A stretch of DNA of 64,000 nt, taken from assembly GCF_012489685.1 (NCBI RefSeq), contig NC_080042.1, positions 36,771,158-36,835,157 on the forward strand. The letters run 5' to 3'. The notes beneath the pieces were generated by a model. The model saw nothing but the letters and a program-made list of their open reading frames with translations. It was not told where the DNA came from and ran no database searches. Shown in pieces: positions 9,811-20,616 of the stretch (its first letter is position 1; each line of letters begins with the position of its first letter). This DNA is from Lotus japonicus. Taxonomy: Eukaryota; Streptophyta; Magnoliopsida; Fabales; Fabaceae. The translations under genes and the position numbers were made by a program.

Positions 9811-11568
9811 GTTGGAGAACCCTTCTTGCAAAGTTTGATGTTGAAGAAAACGCTTGGTTGCAAAGAATGTACACAATGAAGGAAAAGTGGGCTTATTGTC
9901 ACATGAAGAAGACTTTCTCATTGGGAATGCGAAGTACCCAAATTAGCGAAAGTGTAAATGTCGAGATTAAAGGTTTTACAAATGTGAATTTAGACATTAT
10001 CAAGTTTTTTAAGCGTTTTGAGGATGTTGTAGAAGAAAAGTGGTACAATGAATTGAAGTGTGAATATGAAGCACGCCAAAAGATTCCCAAACTCAAGAAC
10101 ATATATTCCAATATATTGAAACAAGTGTCTGAGCTTTATACTCCCACTATTTTTGATATATTCCAAAATGAGTATGAGTTATTTGAAGCATGTTGTGTGA
10201 AGAGCATGGATAATAAATCATCACAGTTTGATTGTGTCATTGCCATGGAAGAGGACTTGGGAGAGTGGAAAGTGTCATACGATTCTGATAAGAAGTCAAT
10301 TTCTTGTTCATGTCGTAAGTTTGAGACCTTTGGTATACTATGTTGTCATTGTATCAGAGTTTTTATCCATCTGGGTGTCAAATCAATGCCTGAGCAATAC
10401 ATCTTGAAGAGGTGGACAAAGTTAGCAAGAAGTGGAACTTCACCTAATGTTGTTCTTAGCAATATAGTAGAAGATGAGCGCTTGTCCACAAGTGAGTGCT
10501 ATGCAGAGATTTGTCCTCGCCTTATAAGGATAGCCACTGAAGCATGTAGAAGTCCAGACACAACCATGTTCCTTAGAAAAGTTGTTGATTTATTGGAGAC
10601 AAACATACTTGAGATTCAAAATAAAAAGTAAGTGTCAAAAAAGTTGAAGGGTTGCTTAACAAAGTTATAGAGTTGGAAAACAACAATGATGGTTCAACAC
10701 ATGTGAGAGGTTTCAAGAAAAGAGAGGGTAAAAGACGTTCAAGACGTTTGAGAAGTTGGGTGGAGCGCCAACTTGTCAAAAGAAAGAAGATTGACAACTC
10801 AAATGCTTCACAAAGTCAAGAACCTACTACGGTATTTTAAAATTATGATGTAGATTCAAAGTTAATTCAACTAGGAAACTTAATTACTTATGTTTTTTAT
10901 TTTTTCCATGTAGAACGATGATGGTAAAAGGGGTAAAATGAGCATGAAAGGGAAAGGTCAACAACAAGTTACCAAAAAAAGAAGAGGTGATAATTCAAGT
11001 GCTACACAAAGTCAAGAACCTACTAAGGTATGTTAAAATTATGATGTATATTCAAAGTTAAGTCAACTATGTATATAATAATCACTTATGTCTTTAATTT
11101 TTTCCATGTAGAATGATGTTGGTAAAAAGGGTATGAAAAAGAAAGGTCAACAACAAATTACCAAAAAAAGAAGAGGTGATAATTCAAGTGTTGCACAAAG
11201 TCAAGAAACTACTATGCAAACTCAATTTCATTATTAGTTGTCCAATACAAATGCACCAACAAGGCTCGATATTGTACCCAATCAACAATCAATGGTAAGC
11301 TAATATCGATTTTGAAAAGTGAATTGAAAAATATTTAGTGATTAACGTTTTTTCTTGTGTAGCAAAGTAATGAATTTTTTAGCCAATTCAGCATCAATAG
11401 TTTTACTAGTTTATTGATGGTAAATTTTTAAAATTATATAAGCATCACTCTTAAGTTTTACTAGTTTATTGATGGTAAATTTTCACAATCTATATTTGAA
11501 ACATTTACATGTTGTTCAAATTGTAGGCACCACTTGATGAGGATGTCACAACCTTGACCAATCCATGA
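9811..11568 (+). pseudogene. FAR1-related sequence (FRS/MULE-derived) gene, 3' half, interrupted by element 1
   Basis: The frame is open from the first base after the LTR: WRTLLAKFDVEENAWLQRMY, then KWAYCHMKKTFSLGMRSTQ and SESVN match the C-terminal part of the MULE transposase domain of FAR1/FRS proteins. A SWIM zinc finger follows (CSC...CCHC, about 10306-10350). FRS proteins are transposase-derived nuclear transcription regulators. I infer five exons, all in phase 0: 9811-10831, 10914-11027, 11112-11294, 11363-11419, 11527-11568, with GT...AG introns and TTTCCATGTAG acceptors. Breaks: the N-terminal half is cut off by the retrotransposon; the A-run at 10623-10627 is one base short, which brings a stop at 10629; a TAG lies in frame at 11235. 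A still-mobile MULE transposase cannot be excluded. It is a pseudogene here. Confidence 0.85.
10832..11215 (+). repeat. Exon-plus-intron tandem duplication in the FRS gene
   Basis: The segment starting at 10914 (exon of 114 bp plus intron of 84 bp) is repeated from 11112 at an offset of 198 bp. The intron at 10832-10913 and the exon end before it (SNASQSQEPTT) are a third, diverged copy. Coding parts are lysine/arginine-rich with the motif SQSQEPT and TKKRRGDNSS. The tail of the protein has thus grown by whole-exon repeats without frame disturbance. Confidence 0.8.
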
Positions 11569-12719
11569 AGATGTGAAGCTTAAGTCATTTTGAGCTTATG
11601 TTATTTTGTTGAAGATTTGGGGCACAACTTTCAAACTTTATTTAGGGGTCATCTTATTTTGTAATGTAGGCATATAAGAAATGTACACAAGAAGTTGTAC
11701 TTCAAATCTAATTTTATTGCAGTTAGAACTTCTGTTACATTATGGTATTTTGTTACATTATGGTAAATCCTATTCTATGTGTTCTTCACACTTCACATTT
11801 CAACTTCAAACTTGAACTTCATTTACTTTGGAGTAAGTCCTTTGATTTTGTTCTTCACACCTGACTTGCCATATCCTGTCATGAGGATGAAACAAACATG
11901 TCAAGAGTTTATTGTAAGAGACACAAATACTTGCTAGTTTAGTTAAGAGTTTATTCTACATAACTACAGTGCACATGTCAAGAGTTTATTGTAAGACACA
12001 AATACTTGCATTTAGTTAAGAGCATTGCATTGCTCTAAATGGTGAAAACAACAAAGAAACTATGTTCCAGCTTTCTCATGTGCCATAGGACGTGGGCCTG
12101 GTATAATTCCTCACTACAATGACCAACCTGTTGCAGATTGAAAACTTAAAATTGCAGAACAAAATTGCAAATTGCAACCAGAGTAACAACCAAGGAATTG
12201 GAAAATTTAAAACTAGGGAAATGAAAATTTTAGAACAAGGGAATTGACAATTCCAGAACCAGGGAATTGAAAATTGCAGCTTGGGGATTGAAATCCTGAA
12301 TCCACTTCTCACCATAAACAGAAAAGGGTTTAAGAGACAAGGTCATGACCACTTGGTTCTGCAGTGCCGTGAGTCCTAAGAGGCGGCGCAGAGCGACGGT
12401 AAAGGCGGCGTTTTCTTACTGGGTGTGGCGCGGCACGGTGCGGTGGTTCTTTGGAGGCGGTGTGCAGCGGGCAGTGGGCAGCGAACGGCGCGGCTTGCGG
12501 CGGGGTGGGAGAAGACGGGAGAAGATGGGGGAGAAGAAAGGGGATGCGCGTCCATGTCTCCTTCAGGGCCTCCGGCAAAACGACAACGTATTTTAATTTC
12601 AACCTTGATTTGTTTTGACCGTAGGATGCATCTAACAGCTAAAAGCGTTGCAGGAGAGGGGAAGGAGATAGTTTTGATGGAGAGGATCTCAACCCTTCTT
12701 TCTCTCTCTCTTTAATTAG
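11569..12719. other. 3' flank of the FRS gene and a GC-rich patch
   Basis: 11569-11750 is plausible 3' UTR (AT-rich, TTTATTT and GTAATGT motifs). 12120-12300 has irregular repeats of GGAATTGAAAATT-like sequence. 12340-12600 is markedly GC-rich for this window (GGCGGCG, GCGGCACGG) with overlapping open frames on both strands, but no protein family is recognisable. It may be a terminal part of the transposon from which the FRS-like gene came; I found no terminal inverted repeat to support that. Confidence 0.4.
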
Positions 12720-13562
12720 TCAAATTTTGTTTCTTCTCCACTACTCTTCCTCTCTCCTACGCGGGTCCCACTCCTACCAATCAGATATTATTTTCTTTTC
12801 TTTCTCTCCCTTCATCCACTCCCTCAACCACACTCTCTCTCTTCCACCCTTCTCATTCACGTATCTTTCCCTCTCTCTCCCATAAAAACCTTTTCTTCTT
12901 CTTTCTACAACACCACCAACACCTTCTTCTTCTTCTTCTTCAGTTTATTTTTCCTGCAACTCAACACCACCATCATGTGCCAAAACCGCGAGCACCACCA
13001 CCTCCATGCCTCCTTCACGCAACAATCACCACTGTCCCTGTTCTGTTTTTCCTCTCCATGAGAGCCACCACCAGAACCCTAGCCGCCGCCCTTTTCCTCC
13101 GATCTCCGGCGAACCATTAAGTTTTTGGAGAAACCAACACCACCACTGAACTCCCCTCATCAACCACAACAAAACCCCTCCATCGATTCGATGATCGGCC
13201 ACCGTGACGCCGGCGCCCGCTGCCGCCGCCGCTACCGGCGTCTTCTCCGGCGAGCTTTGTTCTGAGAAAGAAGACCAATTTCTTGAAGCTCTCAACCTCC
13301 TCTTCCTGAATCCAAGGCCCAATCATCAGTAAGAGGTGATTCTCCTTATCAATTTCAAATTTCCCTTTTCAAAACCTTAGTTTTCTCTTATTCATATCTT
13401 AAGTTCCATTCTGAGTTATGTGCCCTTGTTATTATTCAGTTTCAATGGCTACTGGAGGAAGGGAAGAGCACGACCAGACCAGACCAGAGGAAGAAGTGAA
13501 GCTCAGTCCCATGACCATGAGACTTGAGGTAGAAGGAGAAAGACATGAACTGTGTTTAAAAA
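12720..13562. other. CT-rich leader-like sequence of unknown origin
   Basis: A plus-strand TATA-like CCCATAAAAACC (about 12880) is followed by a long CT/CA-rich stretch, a short ORF from ATG 12974 and GC-rich CCGGCG repeats, then an AT-rich stretch ending in TTATTATTCAG (13430-13440) before ATGGCTACTGGAGGAAGG. This looks like the first exon and intron of a gene or of a long LTR, cut off by the junction with element A near 13563. No family can be named. Confidence 0.35.
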
Positions 13563-14028
13563 TTATGTCACTATAGGGTCCCTTGTGCGTCTGTGTGTGT
13601 ATGAGTAGTGATTTCTTGGTTGTTCAATAGCAGACTTACTTGATGCACGCATTGAGGATCGAGTCACTCTGACAGGAGTCTCAATTCTTCTGATCACTTG
13701 AGCAGCAGGTTCCACACTTGTAGGCCTCACCACAAGTCTTACTTGTTTCTTCTTCTTCTTGGGAGGAGAAGGACCAGCTTCAACATTACCATCACCACCA
13801 GCATCAGGCTTGATGGTTTCATCATGTTTCCTCTTAGGCTGGTCAGCCTTCTTCTTCTTCTTCTGAGAACCATCAGATTCCTCAGAGGATTCGTCTAAGA
13901 TCATCTTCCTCTGAACCTTCTTCGTGAGAGGAGGATCAAACTCTGGTGCAGGAGGCAGCATTATGAAGAATTCATCAACATCAATTTCAAAGCCTTGACT
14001 CCTCAGATCATCAACGAAACACCTGATT
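13563..14028 (-). pseudogene. Env-like ORF of element A, C-terminal part
   Basis: About 155 codons that continue the env-like ORF of 32173-31147 across the insertion of element 2. The start codon drawn by an ORF finder lies in the LTR and is not real. The segment begins CFVDDLRSQGFEIDVDEFF, is then strongly basic and polar (QKKKKKADQPKRKHDE, PPKKKKKQVRLVVRP) and ends RRTRDPIVT. The lysine clusters look like nuclear-localisation or nucleic-acid-binding tails. It carries no hydrophobic segment, so a membrane envelope role is not supported by what can be seen. The stop at 13563 may or may not be the natural end, because the element breaks off here. Confidence 0.7.
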
Positions 14029-14982
14029 TGTAACACCCCGATTTCCAGGTGTCACTTTAGTAACCAAAAATAATCTTTACGCGGAAAACAGGTAATTTTT
14101 TTTTTCGTTTTCTTTCCTTTAAATCAAAACGATAAGGAAGTAAAGACAAAACCCAACCACTAAACTAACCAACATACATCAAATATAAACATGTACAGCC
14201 TCAGCTGCACTTCCACGTCACACACACTCGCAGTGACTCCAAAGTAGTGTGCCCGTAGGCAAATATATACAGACCCAGAAGTGTGAGTGAGAAAAAGTAT
14301 AATTACAAACCACTAGGAGAAAGTCGGCCTCAAAATGGCCTAAGCAAAGACCCCTATGGTCCGACTGACTCATTGTGATCCCTCCGTAAGAGAACCACAC
14401 AAAAAGCCATGCATCGGGAACCTACCCTGTCCCAAAAGCAAAACGAATCAGAGCTATTACAGTAACAACCAACTCCAAAAGACTCTAACCACCCATACCC
14501 CACACTACTATCATCGAACCTCCCTCGATCAGGCATGAAGTCCGGGTCCTCGTCGAAAGCTTCAGTAATAGTCGTTCCGCTCCGGGTCTTTCCCGCACAA
14601 CGAATCATCACGAACCGGCTGACAGACGCCTGGCAGCAGGCCGACCGCCCAAACACAAACATACAAACAAAGCCAAGGCGCTAGGGTCAACTTACAGAAT
14701 ACAATAGATATACAATCAACTTGTGATAAAGGGGATATATACATATGTTGTATATTTATACATATAAGTTATGTATTGCCTACTCTAAGGTATATACATA
14801 ACATGTTCTCGAATCTCCTACACAGTTCAATCATTAATACCTAACGATGTTCATCAACATCAAATCATCATAATCTCAACATATGAAGTTAGGTGATAAG
14901 GTTAGTCAAACAATGTATCGTCCTCCCAACACACACGTATCCAACTAAACCAATGTTCCCTGTCGTTGCCCTAGGGTAAACG

Positions 14983-15357
14983 ACGATGAAATCTCACGCT
15001 TCCATGAAGTCTCACGCTTCAATGGGGTCTTACGCTTTCACGAAGTCTCACGCTTCAGTGAAATCTCACACATTCACGAAGTCTCACGCTTCAGTGAAGT
15101 TTCGCGCCTTCACGAAGTCTCACGCTTCAGTGAAGTTGCACGCCTCCGCAAAGTCTCCCGCTTCAGCGAAGGTGTACGCCTCCGCAAAGTCTCCCGTTTC
15201 AGCGAAGGTTCCCGTCTCCACGAGGTCTCCCGCCTCAGTGAAGTTTCTGCTTTCACGAAGTCTCACGCCTCAGTGAAGCTTACTCACTTTCACGAAGTCT
15301 CACGCTTCAGTGAAGTTCCATGCTTTCACGAAGTCTCACGCCTCAGTGAAGCTTCCC
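14983..15357 (-). repeat. Array A in element 2 LTR: alternating 18-bp units
   Basis: About 20 units of the type CACGAAGTCTCACGCTTCAGTGAAG variants with CTTCAGTGAAG and CTTCAGCGAAG near-palindromes. Some units carry CCTCCGCAAAG instead. The open frame reading MKSHASMKSHAS arises from the 18-bp period and is not taken as a gene. The identical array sits at 21571-21945 in the other LTR. Confidence 0.8.
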
Positions 15358-15369
15358 GTTCTTCGCTAT

Positions 15370-15510
15370 GGATGGACCATTCCCGTTATCCATCCTGGAT
15401 GAACCATTCCCGTTATTCATCCTTGGTGAACCATTCCCGTTATTCACCATATGATGAACCATTCCCGTTATTCATCATTTATGCAAGGTGAACCATTCCC
15501 GTTATTCACC
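15370..15510 (-). repeat. Array B in element 2 LTR: five hairpins with constant loop and covarying stems
   Basis: Five units with the same 12-base loop CCATTCCCGTTA and different but always matching arms: GGATGGA/TCCATCC (15370-15395), GGATGAA/TTCATCC (15397-15422), GGTGAA/TTCACC (15425-15448), ATGATGAA/TTCATCAT (15451-15478), GGTGAA/TTCACC (15487-15510). Repeated in the other LTR at 21958-22098. Confidence 0.95.
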
Positions 15511-15602
15511 CGATTGATGCAATATGGTTAGCCAAACAACGAATCGCCCTTACCACGAAAGTGTGTAGCTCACAACCCAATCTCAACAAACCCATGAGTT
15601 AG

Positions 15603-15741
15603 TGTCGGTCAATACAACACAACTCGGAGTAAGTGTCGGTCAATACAACACAACTCGATCCACAGAATACACAAGGGTCTAGTGTCGGTCAATACAACAC
15701 CGCCCAAACAACAAGAGCACTAGGTGTCGGTCAATACAACA
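15603..15741 (-). repeat. Array C in element 2 LTR: four GTGTCGGTCAATACAACAC units
   Basis: Four exact copies of a 19-base core with GTGT/ACAC ends, separated by spacers of unequal length (about 10-45 bp). Copy in the other LTR at 22191-22329. The unequal spacing argues against simple replication slippage. Confidence 0.85.
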
Positions 15742-17205
15742 CGGCTCCACAACACTCCCCAAGAGTACTAAAGTACTCGGTGACTTCAATCATCACCATA
15801 GCTCACCTTAGTGGCTTTCCCCAATTCCGATAACTCTCCAAACCCACAACAAAGGTCGACTATTCCCCGTCTTTCGTAAATGTTTTCCCCTTGAGTTCTC
15901 CTATAACTATTCATTTAGTAAAAACGTTTCGAATTGAATTAGTCAGGTTATGAGTTTATTTCTCAAAGTCTAAGTCTCCCAAAGTCTCTAGTTTACAAAA
16001 TTCTATTCATTCTAGGATTTCCGAAAACCAACCTCCCAAAAGAAGTTTCCCGGGGAAAGTCTAAGTAAACCAACGAATCCCAACAAATGGCTAAGTCCCA
16101 AACCCCTCGTTTGAACTTGCCTAGGGTTGTTCATCCAACCCGAAACATCAAAGATCACCAGATCAATGAATCTCCACTCCGAAGTCGCGTCAAAACGCAC
16201 AATCCAACAAAGCACAACATCACAACATCAGTTCATCAACACAATCAACATCAAAGTAAAGCATAAGTCGAATTGATCGACGCCTATCATGCATTCATAG
16301 CTAATATATAGTAAGTTTCCCTAACCTCGAGCTGTTCCAGCTTCGCAAACAAAGTTCTCCTCAAACAATTGCTCTGAGTCTTCCAAAGTTCCCTCAACTG
16401 AACCTTGGAGAAAAACAAAGCAGAACCCAAACAAAATTGATTAGTTCGATCGCAAAACAATACATAAACGATAGACAAAGCATTAAAGCTTCAGAATAGG
16501 ACAATCAGGTACGAAAAGACAAGTTTTCGAAAACGAAACACTCCCCCCCCCCTTAGGAAATAGCCCACGACCATAAGGAGAAAAGAGCTTCGGCTCTTTT
16601 TCTTCGATCAAATCAATTCACAAGGTAGTTTTAGGATAAAACTAAGGCAAAGAAACTGTCAGAACAATTTTCGGACAATCGGGTCGAAATACGACTACGC
16701 AGGGGCATTTTGGTCCAAAATAAGGGCTCAAAACTTCAAAGTTATCAGTTCTGAAAACAAATTTGACAGCAACGATCCTCATGACATCCGTGACAACAAA
16801 TCCTAAAGGCACGAAGTCAAATTATGACTCTTCGACAATAAAGTTTCGAAATGTGAGACAAAAAGGTTTTGAAACAGTTTTTCAGATCCTGGACAACTGA
16901 ATCGCAATCAGAGTTTACAGACAGAGGTTTTAGACTCAGGGGAACGTAAGGAACATAACCCAAGCGAGAAATCAGAGAAATCGGACAATTTTAGAAAAAG
17001 CTCAAAACTTAGAGCACAGAAACGACTTCAGAAACGCAACAGAAACAACAATCAGAGGTAGGAATCGTGTTAGTTACCTTGATACCTAGAAGTAGGGACG
17101 AACTGCACGAAGATTGGTCAAGTTTTCGCGAAAATCTCCTCCCCCCTTGCTCTCCACGAATTTGGGCCACTAATGGAGGAAAATGAAAGATATTTTGCTT
17201 TTTCG

Positions 17206-17263
17206 CCTATTTATAGGCGAGCGAAATCCCGGGAAAATGAAAATTTCGCGATTCCGATTTTTG
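17206..17263 (-). promoter_or_regulatory. LTR promoter of element 2 (3' LTR copy)
   Basis: Minus-strand TATAAATA within CCTATTTATAGG (17206-17217) and the TCGCGA box at 17246-17251, same order and spacing as in element 1. The 5' LTR copy is at 30443-30501. Confidence 0.65.
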
Positions 17264-17908
17264 CAGCACGTTCACCAAGGAATTCTAAGAGAGATTCTGG
17301 CGTCAGAAATCCAGAACTCAAAACAAATATCTATGATATGGGAAAAACGATATCGAAAATCTCAAAAGCGGTGTAAGTTAAATCTGTCCCGAAAAACTAC
17401 TTTTTGCTGTGATCGCCGGACGACAAAACTTCCTTCTGAAGAAAGATTGGAAACGTCGAAAAAAATCTGGCAGCGCGGACGGAATCTTCGTTAGAAGTCC
17501 CGAATAGAAAAAGTCTTCATCCATTGCTCGAAAATAGGGTTTCGAAGCAAAGAAATTAGCGTCGGCGGACATCCGAAAAGTGAAACCTATCGTGCGTACA
17601 GTCCAGAGTTCCGAAATGAAACGCTGGTCGATGGAAAAATAAAGAGAATCTTTAAATTTTCCGAGAGTTCGAAATCTCACTCAAAACGTTGCTTTAAGAG
17701 CGAAATAGCCTATTCTGGACACGCTCGCCATAAGGCAGGTGTGCAGACGACTCGTACTAACTCCGAAAACAACTACGCAACATTCCTCAAGCAATTCCTG
17801 AACTTTCTTCTTCATTAATCTTTCTCAAATGTCAAACTCCTGTCACGCTTACACTGATTCTACGTGTGAGTCGGAAACTTAACTTGTTCTGAAAATCTAG
17901 GTCTTACA

Positions 17909-18231
17909 ATACTCCCCTCCAAAAAGAAAGTTTCGTCCTCGAAACTCAGAGTTCTGCGAAAAGTCCGGAATACAGTTCCTCGATCTTATCTTCCAATTCT
18001 CATATAGTAGTGCCTGTGTCATTGTTCCTCATAATCTTTACTTAAGCAATCTGCTTTCCCCTTAAAAATTTCACTCTTCTATCCCCACTGCTAACTGTCG
18101 GCGTCTCAAAAGACAAAACATCATTCAACCTCATGTCGTCTGGCTCGATTACTTGCGTCGGATCTCTTCTTGAAATGATACCGGTTGGCATTCCGTGAAG
18201 TCGCACAATCTTAGCCACTTACTTCTTTACT
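17909..18231 (-). pseudogene. Polypurine tract and integrase-chromodomain scrap of element 2
   Basis: The polypurine tract lies at 17909-17932. Read on the minus strand, 18220-17945 gives VAKIVRLHGMPTGIISRRDP (integrase core), then DDMRLNDVLSFETP and a chromodomain-like tail (VKIMRNNDTGTTI, stop, ELEDKIEELYSGLF) with in-frame stops. The deletion joint between integrase and chromodomain lies close to that of element 1 and may be shared by descent. Not functional. Confidence 0.7.
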
Positions 18232-20501
18232 TTCGGTCATCCGGAATTCTTCTTAAACTCGGTGCCCCTCTGTCATCTTAAGGTAAATACTCAACTCGTC
18301 CTCGTGATCTTCATCTACAGTCCAAAACTCCACTTGTCCGTTCGATAACTCCTAGACGAAATATTGCGTTGGAATCTAATAGTCCATTAACGTCACATCC
18401 CACTTCGTAACTATCATCACTCGCACAATGAAATCAATCTCCTACTTAGTCACCATTCGAATTAAAGCTCGACTTATGTCCTTATTTCTTGTCCTTCACT
18501 AATCTTATCCCCTTCAACATCAAGTTATCAACAACTTATAAGATAATCCTCTTCTTAATATCTAACAATCCATTATTATCGTCTTCTTCCTTAGAACTTC
18601 CCTCACTCAAACCTATTTACACTTACTGAAATCCCTAACACTTCGCACAAATCGAGACTTATCCTCTAGAAGATTAAATCATAACTATACCTCAGGGGAC
18701 TTAACTAGCCATTTTATCATCCAATCCTTCAACATTCTGAGATTTAACTGTTATCGTAACCGCTAACACCACTAAATCTCTTATGTATACAGGAATCTCA
18801 GCTCTCTAGGACAACCTTAGCCCTAGGATTCTTATTCAACTTCAGCAAAATTCACTTGTTACCCGTAATGTGCACCATCAAAATCCATAACAAAGTTTCA
18901 TTCCCTCTTAGACTCTGAGGAACTTGTCCATACATAACAACTTCAAGTATTCATCTTAATACTAACACTTTCCTTTTTGTCACTCCATCACCATCTCGTC
19001 ACTCAACTTCTTAATCTCTCAATCAAATTCTGACAACCTTCGAGTCCTACACACCTTAGACAGACATTCATAGATTTAAAACCTAAACCTTCACCAAATT
19101 TGGTCCTCTAACGACCTTTAATCCTTCAATACTTCTTAAATGAATATCCGTTCCTTAAAACTATAACTCCTTCACTTACCCAAACGACCTGATAAATGTC
19201 GTCATGCTTCCACACTCACCACTTGATCCTGCTATCCATAATCATAACTTATTATGCTAACATCATTCAAATCTTATCACATGGTCATGATGTCCGCAAC
19301 CTCATAATCAACATCAATCGATCCCCAACCTTAACACTCCACACAACCCAGAATTCCCTTACTTCAAGATCTCTCTTATACTATACCTCAATGGTCTTAC
19401 CCCGAAACTCACCTTCAGGTCTTCAATCTTCTAAGATTCAACTCCTATTGTCACATCTACAACCATAAGATCTCCTACTCGTACGTGATTCTCAGCTCTC
19501 AAGATTCAATCTTAACCTTAAGATTTCAATCCAACTTAGTAAATCTCACTTAGTAATCTCAGCATATTTCCTTGGAATCCATATCACCAACCTCAAGTAT
19601 TCAACTTATGCTAAAACTTTCTTTCTCCAACTTAATTATTAATTCAACACTTTTCAAATGAAAATTCATCTCTTAAGACTATAATGTCTCCACATATTAA
19701 TCAAACGCTTAGCGAAACTTATTCCTCGAACTCGACTATAACAATCTAGTTCAGAGTTAATTCTTCTCACTCTTGCTACCATCAAGCTATCATCTAAAAC
19801 CTGATTAAATCCAACTTATTTAGTTTCTAACAATTCCACTCAGCAATCACATAACCTATAACTTCATAACTTCCGAGAAACTACTTAATACTTTTCCAGC
19901 ACTAAATCTCTTGACTTGGTCTACCTCTACTTAGAGTAATCACACGAACTAACCAATCAATGTCTATACGACACTCATCGACTTCCACAGATTCAAATCT
20001 TAATCTTTTACAATCAAATGCTTAACACGAACTTTCCTTCCAAATCCGACTAATCCTCAATCAATTCAAATTCATTTTACCCGTCCTTCTATCAAAGTCC
20101 ATAACCAGCTGTGATTCCGAATATCACCCCCTCAATATTAGGTTGATCAGGCCTAATACATCGAAGGTGGAAATTTAGAAAAACCCACTGGAACAGTCAT
20201 TGAGTTCCTATCCTCCAGTAGTCACAAATATCCTGATACTAAATCCTTTAATGATCCCGCTACGGAACTACACACCCTCAACATGACACGTATACTACCC
20301 ATACGGAATCTCCCTAAGATTCGTTCTTCAGCTACTAGCTTCCTCATAATCGCATCGGTGGAAGGCTACTTTCTAGACTTAGTGTGCTATTCCCAACCTC
20401 GTGTAACTTCTATAGTTAAATCACGAACAACTTCGAATAAGGTCCTACTAGGGATAATAATCATAGGATCATAGTCTAAGTAGTAACGCAAACCATTAGA
20501 G
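18232..20501. other. Non-coding internal filler of element 2
   Basis: About 2.2 kb of AT-rich, stop-dense sequence, the counterpart of 2400-4500 in element 1. No gag is present: the filler reaches the PBS leader directly. The 75-codon minus frame at 20387-20614 is leader sequence, not a gene. Confidence 0.7.
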
Positions 20502-20616
20502 CGAAAATCGCTCTGCAGACAATCAATTTTCACTCTTTGCAGAGTCACACAACCTAGCACAGAAGACCTATTCCCCAAAGACTCCCAAAAGACTCGACTG
20601 AGCTCTGATACCACAA
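20502..20616 (-). promoter_or_regulatory. Primer-binding site (20602-20613) and leader of element 2
   Basis: Minus strand TGGTATCAGAGC three bases after the LTR end, then a leader nearly the same as that of element 1 and the LARD-like element over about 110 bases, after which it diverges. tRNA-Met primer class. Confidence 0.85.

Larger units (their letters stand above)
14029..17908 (-). repeat. Element 2, 3' LTR (complete)
   Basis: Runs from TGTAACACCCC to GTCTTACA and is followed by the polypurine tract. Holds three different repeat arrays (14983-15741), the shared GTTGACCCTAGCGCC block (minus strand, ~14685), a coding-like scrap with DPERNDYY (minus strand, ~14565-14590), the CTACGCAGGGG block (16681-16716) and the promoter at 17206-17263. 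Confidence 0.95.

Noticed and set aside
12330..12715. Overlapping ORFs of 80-96 codons in the GC-rich patch
   Set aside because: Open on both strands because of composition, no recognisable domain, no supporting context.
13570..13585. GGTCC near 13578 as partner of GGTCC at 47757, as TSD of element A
   Set aside because: No LTR end next to it and the flank is not copy B; a 5-base match alone is expected by chance.
14986..15276. 96-codon ORF reading MKSHASMKSHAS (also at 21574-21864)
   Set aside because: It arises from an 18-bp tandem repeat whose period is a multiple of three; no sign of a real gene.
15603..15741. CRISPR-like look of array C (identical 19-base repeats with different spacers)
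   Set aside because: Only four units, eukaryotic retrotransposon context, inside an LTR and present in both LTR copies; no cas genes.
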